Shown piece after piece: positions 15,257 through 22,069 of a stretch of DNA of 24,848 nucleotides. The position numbers and the translations under genes were made by a program. Each line of letters begins with the position of its first letter. Position 1 is the stretch's first letter. The DNA is from Myxococcota bacterium (GTDB lineage Bacteria > Myxococcota_C > UBA6777): NCBI GenBank assembly GCA_023150835.1, contig JAKLKB010000105.1, forward strand, positions 1-24,848. The letters are read 5' to 3'. The notes beneath the pieces were generated by a model that ran no database searches, was not told where the DNA came from, and was given only the letters and a program-made list of their open reading frames with translations.

Positions 15257-16167
15257 GTGCGATCCCCTTCCGATCGGGCGATCAGATCCTGATCACCGAT
15301 CACGGATACAACGCCTGCAACAACGCGGCTCGCCTCATCGCAAAACACCACCACGCCGAAGTCATCGTTGCTTCTCTGCCTTTTCCAACACAAGAGACCG
15401 CCCAACTCCACGACGCCGTCCTCCAACACATCACGCCCCGCACCCGCCTTGTCTTGCTCGATCACGTCACCAGCCCTTCGGCGCTGATCCTCCCGATCCA
15501 CTCGTTGATCCCGAAGCTACGCGAACGCGGTATCCTCACCTTGATCGACGGTGCCCACGCACCCGGCATGTTGCCGCTTGATCTGCGCACGCTTGATCCT
15601 GATTTCTACACAGGCAACTGCCACAAATGGATGTGCGCCCCCAAAGGCACGGCGTTTTTGTACGTCCGCGACTCTTGGCGCGAATCCCTTCAACCTCTCG
15701 CCATCAGCCACGGCGAAAATGACCTACGCTCCGAACGCAGCCGCTTTCACAAGCGATTCGATTGGGTGGGTACAGGCGATCCCACTCCCTATCTCACCCT
15801 TCCCACCGTCCTTTCCACTCTCCCTCAGATCCTTCAACTCTCTTGGCAAGACCTCCAACAACAACAACACGAAAAAGCCTGTGCCGCGAGGCAACTGCTC
15901 TCACAACGCCTCTCTCTGCCTCTGCTCTGCCCTGATCATCTGCTCGGTAGCATGGCCGCTTTGCCCCTTCCCCCACTCCCTTCTTCCCCACCACCCGGCA
16001 CGATCGACCCTCTCCAACAGCGCCTCTTTACCGACCACGCCATCGAGATCCCCGTCATGCCCTACCCTTCGCAAAATCAACGACTGCTCCGCCTCTCCGC
16101 ACACGCCTACAACACCACCGACGAATATCTCTATCTCGCTCACGCGCTCTCAGCCCTCCTTTCCTAA
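15257..16167 (+). pseudogene. Class-V aminotransferase, 3' fragment (interrupted by IS)
   Basis: The remaining 302 codons of the split gene. The original frame resumes at CGT GCG ATC with the C of TTAC. Visible family features are LITDHGYNACNNAARLI, LLDHVTSPSALILPI, the DGAHAPGML motif with the PLP-contacting Asp-x-x-His, and YTGNCHKWMCAPKG with the PLP-binding Lys (HK). A TTG at 15244 inside the element could start a 307-residue product missing the first domain, but no ribosome-binding site supports it. Relatives include isopenicillin-N epimerases and cysteine desulfurase-like enzymes. The substrate is unknown. Confidence 0.92.
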
Positions 16168-16236
16168 GCGCGCTCTCGTCACTCCTTTCCTCTCGACAAA
16201 AGAGCCTAGCCCACGAAAAATAGATGCCTTATTCTC

Positions 16237-16266
16237 TTGAAATGGGGGCCTGTGCAAAAGTATCTT
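16237..16266 (+). promoter_or_regulatory. Possible promoter of the NHL lipoprotein gene
   Basis: TTGAAA (16237-16242) and TATCTT (16261-16266) with an 18-bp spacer. Transcription would start near 16273, leaving only a short leader before ATG 16286. Weak match; offered as a candidate only. Confidence 0.3.
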
Positions 16267-16285
16267 TCAACGCGGTGGGTGCATC

Positions 16286-19084
16286 ATGGCGAGACGATCT
16301 TCCTGTTTGTCTGCTTCGGCTTTTTTCTTTCTCTCCAATTCTTCGCGCTTTTTGTTCCTGCTGTTGCTTTTCGGATCGGGCCTTGGAGCCTGTCGAGGCC
16401 AAGGGACGTGCAGCAAACAAGAAGACTGCATCGCAGGCACTTATTGCGTCGAATACTTCTGCAAGGTGCTTTCCTGCCCCATCGACCGCCCTCATCTGTG
16501 CGCTCTGCGTTGCACCAACATGAAAAAAGATGCCAATCATTGTGGTCAGTGCGGAAAAGCTTGTGACTTTGGCGAAGTTTGCGTCAGCGGTGGATGCCGT
16601 AGCGGCGTCGGTTGCACCGCCGAATCCGCTCTTTGCAACAACGCCTGCACCGAGCTTTATAAAGATGCCAAAAATTGCGGACAATGCGGCTTTGCTTGTG
16701 CCGCTGGTTATCTTTGCAAAGACAGCAAGTGCGTCCTTGACTGCGGAGATGGCGGCGTGTGCAACGGAAAGTGCGTGGCGCTCAAAACCGATCGCAACAA
16801 CTGCGGTCAATGCGCAAAAAAATGTGCGCGCACAGAGCTCTGCCAAGCGGGTGTTTGCACCGACGCTTGCGGAACGAGCCGCGCCCTGTGTGGAGAAACG
16901 TGCGTTGATCTCAACACGGACAAGGCCCACTGCGGAGCCTGCAATCGCGCTTGCCTTGATCAAGAAACCTGTACAGGCGGGCGCTGCGTCTGCCAAAACA
17001 ACGCTCGCCGAGCTTGTTATGACGGCCCCACCGCCACCAAAGGCATCGGCCCTTGCAAAGAGGGTTATCGAACCTGCAGCGCAGGAAACTGGTCGGATTG
17101 CGTCGCTCAGATCCTCCCCACCCTTGAAGTCCAAGGCGATCAAGTCGACAACGATTGCGATGGCCAGATCGACGAAGCCCCTTCGCGGACGATCAAGACG
17201 TGGATCGGTGCCGCTGGCGTGCTCTCCACCCCTTCGGGAGTCGCCTACGACGACGACGAAGGCGTCTTATACGTCTCTAGCACAGGCACACACCGCCTCT
17301 ACAAGCTCTATCCAAACGGACAACTCAGCCTTTTTGCAGGGAGCATCGTAGGAAAAACCAATGCCACAGGCGCGGCTGCGCGATTCAGCAGCCCTGCTGC
17401 TTTGGCGCTCGACGCACAAAAAAATCTTTACATCGCAGAATACGGCAACCATTGCATCCGCAAACTCACTCCCAAAGCAACCGCCAGCTTCTTCGCAGGA
17501 TGCGTCAGCATCGGCGCAGCCGACGGACAAGGCACCAAAGCCTCTTTCTTTCACCCGTTCTACCTTGCTTTTTCCCCAAACGGCGAGCTTTTCGCCACAC
17601 AAGACAGCAACACCAACCCGCCCGACAGCCATCTTTTGCGACGCATCACACCCGATGGGACGGTGTCCACTCTCGCCACCTTTGCCTTCGGTCGCAAAGA
17701 CGGCTCGCTCAGCGAGGCCAAGTTCCAATACCTCCGTGGCATCGCGATCTCCCCCGATATGCGCTTCTTGATCGCCGCAGATAGCGGAAACGATATCTTG
17801 CGCCGCCTGAATTTTGCGGATGGACAAGTCAGCACGTTCGCTGGAAGCGGTGTCAAGGGCAAGATCGACGGTGTCGCCTTTGCTGCGCAGTTCTGGTCTC
17901 CGCAAAGCGTGGTCTTCGACGGCAGCGGCGATCTTTATGTCTCCGATACAGGCAACCACGCCATCCGAAAGGTCGCTCCTGACGGACGAACCGTCACCCT
18001 CGCAGGCAACGGACGCGGTTGGCAAGATGGCCTCGGAACCGACGCCAAGTTCTACAACCCCGCTCAGATCACCCTTGATCGCAACGGCAACCTCTATGTC
18101 GCCGATAGCGCCAACAACGCCATCCGAAAAGTCGCTCCTGACGGCAATACCTCCACGATCTACCGCGAGATCACCCATCCCACCCACGAAAAACTCTTGC
18201 GCCCGGGAGCCCTCGCCATCGATAGCCTTGGCCGCCTTTTTGTCCCAGACATCGAGGCTCACGGCATCTTTGCTGCCGGTTCTCAAGGCGATCTCCTCGA
18301 ATGGAGCGGACACAACGGCAGCGGCTACACTGACGGAAAGCTCAACGCCTCATACAACGCCCCAAGCGCCCTTGCCTTCGATGCTCAAGACAACCTTTAC
18401 GTCGCCGACGAAGGAAACCACTGCATCCGAAAGATCGAAAAAGACGGAAGTGTCACCACTTTTGCCGGAACCAACACCGAAGGCTTTGCCGACGGAACTC
18501 GCCAACAAGCCCGATTCTCCGCCCCAAGCGGACTCGCCTTCGACACCAACGGCAACCTCTACATCGCCGACAAAAACAACCACCGCATCCGCAAAGTCGA
18601 CACCAACGGCAACGTGACAACCTTCGCTGGGGACGGAACACCCGCCCACCAAGACGGCCCAAGCTCCACCGCCCAGTTCCGCAACCCCACAGGACTTGCC
18701 TTTGACAACAACGGCAACCTCTACATCGCCGACACGGGAAATCATCGCATCCGCAAAGTCGACACCAACGGCAACGTGACGACCTTTGCGGGCGATGGCA
18801 ACGGGATATGGCGCGATGGGCCTGCTGCCATCGCCTCTTTCTTCGGCCCAAGCGGTGTCCTCTCCATGACCAACGGTGATCTGCTCGTCGCAGACACACA
18901 AAGCCGTCGTATCCGTCGCATCGACCCTCAAGGCAACGTGACAACTTTCGCGGGCAACGGTAGCACCAGCTTCAACGCGGGCCCCGTCGAAAACACAGGA
19001 CTCTCTGCCCCTTATTCAATGGTGCGCGACAAGACAGGCCGCATCTTTCTCTCCGACCGACAAACCATCCGCGTCATCGAATAA
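16286..19084 (+). CDS. Cys-rich NHL-repeat beta-propeller lipoprotein
   Basis: A 932-residue exported protein. A signal peptide (hydrophobic 22-33) ends in lipobox L-G-A-C with Cys36, so it is likely anchored in the outer membrane. Residues about 37-230 are Cys-rich modules built on NCGQCGxxC and C-x-x-G-x-C, recurring five or six times. Residues about 235-293 resemble the MopE-type unit CYDGP...GIGPCKEGYRTCSAG, ending VDNDCDGQIDEA. From about 300 to the end it has NHL-type propeller repeats of the form GNLYIADTGNHRIRKV with VTTFAG between, roughly ten or more. NHL propellers are usually binding scaffolds; no catalytic residues are evident. Two late repeats are almost identical over a 162-bp period. 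The gene converges on the TPR gene with 11 bp between stops. Confidence 0.85.
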   Translation: MARRSSCLSASAFFFLSNSSRFLFLLLLFGSGLGACRGQGTCSKQEDCIAGTYCVEYFCKVLSCPIDRPHLCALRCTNMKKDANHCGQCGKACDFGEVCVSGGCRSGVGCTAESALCNNACTELYKDAKNCGQCGFACAAGYLCKDSKCVLDCGDGGVCNGKCVALKTDRNNCGQCAKKCARTELCQAGVCTDACGTSRALCGETCVDLNTDKAHCGACNRACLDQETCTGGRCVCQNNARRACYDGPTATKGIGPCKEGYRTCSAGNWSDCVAQILPTLEVQGDQVDNDCDGQIDEAPSRTIKTWIGAAGVLSTPSGVAYDDDEGVLYVSSTGTHRLYKLYPNGQLSLFAGSIVGKTNATGAAARFSSPAALALDAQKNLYIAEYGNHCIRKLTPKATASFFAGCVSIGAADGQGTKASFFHPFYLAFSPNGELFATQDSNTNPPDSHLLRRITPDGTVSTLATFAFGRKDGSLSEAKFQYLRGIAISPDMRFLIAADSGNDILRRLNFADGQVSTFAGSGVKGKIDGVAFAAQFWSPQSVVFDGSGDLYVSDTGNHAIRKVAPDGRTVTLAGNGRGWQDGLGTDAKFYNPAQITLDRNGNLYVADSANNAIRKVAPDGNTSTIYREITHPTHEKLLRPGALAIDSLGRLFVPDIEAHGIFAAGSQGDLLEWSGHNGSGYTDGKLNASYNAPSALAFDAQDNLYVADEGNHCIRKIEKDGSVTTFAGTNTEGFADGTRQQARFSAPSGLAFDTNGNLYIADKNNHRIRKVDTNGNVTTFAGDGTPAHQDGPSSTAQFRNPTGLAFDNNGNLYIADTGNHRIRKVDTNGNVTTFAGDGNGIWRDGPAAIASFFGPSGVLSMTNGDLLVADTQSRRIRRIDPQGNVTTFAGNGSTSFNAGPVENTGLSAPYSMVRDKTGRIFLSDRQTIRVIE

Positions 19085-19095
19085 TCCACACGCCA

Positions 19096-20730
19096 TCAGG
19101 TCGATTCCTCTGAGAGCATCTCCCAACGACGCCTTTGTTGGGCTTGGCGAAAAAACAAAAACAGCACCGAAAGCACCGAAAACAGCAGAAAAAACGAAAA
19201 GGCAAACAGCGGCGCTCCACTCGATCCCTGTCCCGAAGCTGCGCTGTTGTTTGGGTGGGTAGGTTGTGAAACACCCGCAGCATCGACCATTTGGGGAGGT
19301 TCGGCTTTTTTCTGTGTGGTGGCTTTTTTCTGCGTAGTGGCTTTTTTGACGACGATCGGCTCTTGACCTTCTTTTTTCTGCTTTTTGTGGCGGAGGTATT
19401 CTTCGGATGTCGCAAAAGCCATCGTTAAATAACGCGAAAAGGCTTTGTTTGAAAGCAACAATAGCTTCCCTGTGGTGGTGCTTGGATTGGCGAGATAATG
19501 GCGCAAAAACAACGCTTCGGGATCTTGCGTTTTGTCTCGCAACCAACCGCGAAGCTGGCTTCGTATCTTGGCGCTCCAACGGCTCGCGTCTCTGACTTCT
19601 TTGCGAAAAGACGCCTCGAACGTACGAAACTTTACCCGCCGAAGCTCTTTGGCTTTGTCCCCAACCCGATCGCTCCGCCCCAGATCCAAATCGCTCAAAC
19701 TGCCCTGCCCCCAATTCAAAGTGATCGGCGGATTCGCCTCTTCCTTGGTCAAGGTTTTTGCAAGGATCTCTTTGGCTTTCGCATCATAATAAGCCTTTTG
19801 CCTTCTGTCTTTTGTTTCGTAGGACGCTTTCAAAAAAGCCCGCACCGCCATGCGCTGGCCGTTCGCCCCGTATCCTTCGGCAAGAAGGCTCCCCAAAGCG
19901 CTCAACAAGATCGGCGAATCATGCCGACCAAACCGCATCATCCCCAAGATCCCCCGAACCGCTGCATCTCTCAATGCACGTGGCTCCTCCGACAGGCTCG
20001 GAAAATACTGCTTGGCAACAAAGCGCCTTCCGCCTTTTGATTGAGCCATCACATACGCAGAAAACCCTTCTTTTGTTGCAGATCGCTTCGTGGACCAACG
20101 CTTTGCTGCGGAGAGTCGGCCCTCTTTCATCACATACTCCACCAACAAGATCTGATAGATCTCCCGTCCAAAGTGAGCATCCGGGTTCAAGGCCACCGCC
20201 TCTTTTAGAAAAGCGAGGCCCTTTGGAAACAACTTCGTCTTTTTTTGAAAAGCTGCGCGGTGGATGTAAAACGTCCCCAGATTCGCCAACGTTTCGTAAC
20301 GGTGCGTTGAAAATCGGAGCTTTTGTTGGATGACTTGGATCGCTTTTTCGTAACGGCCCAACTTGTCATACGAAACAGCAAGATCATCGTACCAGAGCGG
20401 ATTGTTTGGATCCGACTTCTGCTTTTTTTGTCGATCTCGGATCCGCCAACGGTGGAATTCCTTCGATAGTCGGGCAAAACGGCCCGTAATCAAGTCCCGC
20501 ACCAAGCGATGCTCTTTGCGCCGTCGCTCTTGATCAAAAAGCTCACGCTCGCGACGGCTCACCAACAACCGACGCTCTTTTGCTTCCTCTTCGGATTCTA
20601 TCTCGATCAGTGGCGCTGACTTCAGGTTTCGAGTTCGCCAATCATTCAAGCAGGCTCGGCTTGGCGAAGGCATCCCTCCCCAAAAGGCCACGACCACCGC
20701 GAGCACAACGCATCCAACGCTCCGAAACAT
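19096..20730 (-). CDS. TPR-containing exported protein with C-terminal membrane anchor
   Basis: A 544-residue protein with ATG 20730 behind GGAGG. An N-terminal signal peptide (CVVLAVVVAFWGG) ends near PSRA-C. A strongly basic helical stretch (40-100) follows. One or two TPR-like motifs lie near residues 110-185 (NPLWYDDLAVSYDKLGRYEK, then YETLANLGTFYIHRA). The middle is helical, basic and unrecognised. Near the end are a KKATTQ tandem and a Ser/Gly-rich linker, then one hydrophobic helix (LFAFSFFLLFSVLSVLFLFF) and basic RQAQQRRR. The helix plus basic tail resembles C-terminal sorting signals, but the Cys motif of MYXO-CTERM is missing. TPRs suggest a role in protein assembly at the envelope; the exact function is unknown. 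Confidence 0.75.
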   Translation of the reverse strand: MFRSVGCVVLAVVVAFWGGMPSPSRACLNDWRTRNLKSAPLIEIESEEEAKERRLLVSRRERELFDQERRRKEHRLVRDLITGRFARLSKEFHRWRIRDRQKKQKSDPNNPLWYDDLAVSYDKLGRYEKAIQVIQQKLRFSTHRYETLANLGTFYIHRAAFQKKTKLFPKGLAFLKEAVALNPDAHFGREIYQILLVEYVMKEGRLSAAKRWSTKRSATKEGFSAYVMAQSKGGRRFVAKQYFPSLSEEPRALRDAAVRGILGMMRFGRHDSPILLSALGSLLAEGYGANGQRMAVRAFLKASYETKDRRQKAYYDAKAKEILAKTLTKEEANPPITLNWGQGSLSDLDLGRSDRVGDKAKELRRVKFRTFEASFRKEVRDASRWSAKIRSQLRGWLRDKTQDPEALFLRHYLANPSTTTGKLLLLSNKAFSRYLTMAFATSEEYLRHKKQKKEGQEPIVVKKATTQKKATTQKKAEPPQMVDAAGVSQPTHPNNSAASGQGSSGAPLFAFSFFLLFSVLSVLFLFFRQAQQRRRWEMLSEEST

Positions 20731-20799
20731 CGAACACCTCCAAGCATGAAATCAGGATCGAACTTGTACGAAATCCGCCCGTTGCGTTATCGTAAAGGT

Positions 20800-20825
20800 G
20801 TAGGGGTTGTCCCCCGTGGCTGCCC
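20800..20825 (+). repeat. REP-like palindrome, diverged copy
   Basis: GTAG (20800-20803) followed by GGGTTGTCCCCCGTGGCTGC-CC. The right arm GGCTGCCC matches the other copies, but the left arm has decayed so the stem is imperfect. Upstream, ACGAAATCCGCCCGTTG matches the 87-bp units at 24311-24571, so this is a full but degenerate unit. Confidence 0.65.
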
Positions 20826-21040
20826 AAGAATAGGGCCTCTACGCACTCTCCTACGATCACACATCGCTCAGATATCGTATGATGCGGTTGGGCTTATTCC
20901 TATCTCAGAAAAGAGTCCGCTTTGTTTTCAGAAACATCAAGCCTCTGATAGTAGAACCCCACTCCGAAAAGTTCCCCACCCCACAAAAAGACTTTTTCGC
21001 GAAGCGATACCCTCGTTTTTCCCCGTGTTTGTGTGGGGCG

Positions 21041-21067
21041 TTGCCACAAACCCTCTGCTCGTATAGT
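21041..21067 (+). promoter_or_regulatory. Possible promoter of the ABC transporter operon
   Basis: TTGCCA (21041-21046) and TATAGT (21062-21067), spacer 15 bp. The -10 box is good and the spacing short. The start would lie about 40 bp before the ATG at 21116. Confidence 0.35.
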
Positions 21068-21115
21068 CTAACCGCTCGTTTGCGCTGTATTCCCCCACCC
21101 AACGGAGAGGATCGC

Positions 21116-22069
21116 ATGGAACCCACCATCCCGCCGCCCGAACCATCCAACACCAACGAATCCGCCCCCGCTCCCTCTAAGACCAACGAACCCACGCCCG
21201 ATTCGGACACTTCTCTACTCGTCCCCGAACCCGACGCTTCTCTCCTCGCCCCCGTCTCCGAAAATATCCGCCAAGATGCCGCCCCTTGGTGCTTTCGCAT
21301 CCGCGATCTGGGCAAATGCTTTGGCACACACTGGGCCGTTCGGAACCTTTCGATCACATTGCGCCACGGCGAAGTGTACGGACTTCTCGGACCCAACGGT
21401 GCAGGAAAAACCACCACCCTACGCATGATCGCTGGATTGATCGAACCCGACGAAGGCAGTCTCCAACTGTCTGGCGTTGATCGCGATGCTGCCCCCCTCG
21501 AAGCGCGAAAAAAGATCGGCTTTGTCACAGGCAGCACAGGACTTTACCAACGCCTTACACCCATCGAGCTTTTGCACTTCTTCGCCAAGCTCCACGAGAT
21601 CCCCAAACACGATGCCCAACGCCGCATCGACGAACTGGTCGAAGCTCTCGCCTTACACAGTTTCGCCAAACAACAAGCAGCCACCCTCTCCACCGGCCAG
21701 AAACAACGCGTCAATCTCGCACGCGCTTTGTTGCATCAACCCACCCTGTTGATCCTCGATGAACCCACCGCAGGACTCGATATCATCAGCGCTGACTTTA
21801 TCCTTCAAACCATCCAAAAAGCCCGAAAAGACGGACGCAGCGTGATCCTTAGCACGCACATCCTGACCGAAACCGAGTTGCTCTGTGATCGCATCGGTGT
21901 CCTCTTTGGCGGAAAGCTCGCCCAAGAAGGCTCTCTTGCGCAGCTCTTCCAATCCACCCAAACCCACAGTCTCGCCCAAGCCTTCCTCAAGATCATCCAA
22001 CAAGCCGACCCGCTCGCTGCCCCCCACGCTTCCGCACAGTTGAACCACGCCACGGAGAACGCATCATGA
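21116..22069 (+). CDS. ABC transporter ATPase, NatA-like
   Basis: A 317-residue product from ATG 21116, supported by GGAGAGG. An unusual Pro/Ser/Asn-rich N-terminal extension of about 55 residues precedes the ATPase domain, which starts near CFRIRDLGKCFG. Walker A is GPNGAGKTT, the signature LSTGQKQRV, Walker B LLILDEPTAGLD, and the H-loop is STHI. Closest family pattern is the NatA/DrrA-type exporters. ATP hydrolysis would power the permease encoded next; the ATGA overlap at 22066-22069 shows translational coupling. The substrate cannot be told from sequence; sodium extrusion is the precedent for NatAB. Confidence 0.9.
   Translation: MEPTIPPPEPSNTNESAPAPSKTNEPTPDSDTSLLVPEPDASLLAPVSENIRQDAAPWCFRIRDLGKCFGTHWAVRNLSITLRHGEVYGLLGPNGAGKTTTLRMIAGLIEPDEGSLQLSGVDRDAAPLEARKKIGFVTGSTGLYQRLTPIELLHFFAKLHEIPKHDAQRRIDELVEALALHSFAKQQAATLSTGQKQRVNLARALLHQPTLLILDEPTAGLDIISADFILQTIQKARKDGRSVILSTHILTETELLCDRIGVLFGGKLAQEGSLAQLFQSTQTHSLAQAFLKIIQQADPLAAPHASAQLNHATENAS

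Larger units (their letters stand above)
20731..21115. other. Divergent intergenic region with REP-like sequence
   Basis: This 385-bp stretch separates the TPR gene from the ABC transporter operon. It holds a diverged copy of the repeat unit also found at the window start and after 24311 (about 20755-20880) and a candidate promoter near 21041-21067. No gene is supported; an open frame extending the ABC gene upstream lacks a ribosome-binding site. Confidence 0.55.

Noticed and set aside
13223-16167. Split aminotransferase as a sequencing frameshift or two separate genes
   Set aside because: The gap is a complete 1.75-kb element with matching end hairpins, and its removal restores the exact reading frame.
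19096-19200. C-terminus of the TPR protein as a MYXO-CTERM sorting signal
   Set aside because: It has a hydrophobic helix and basic tail but lacks the Cys-containing motif; a simple membrane anchor is the safer call.
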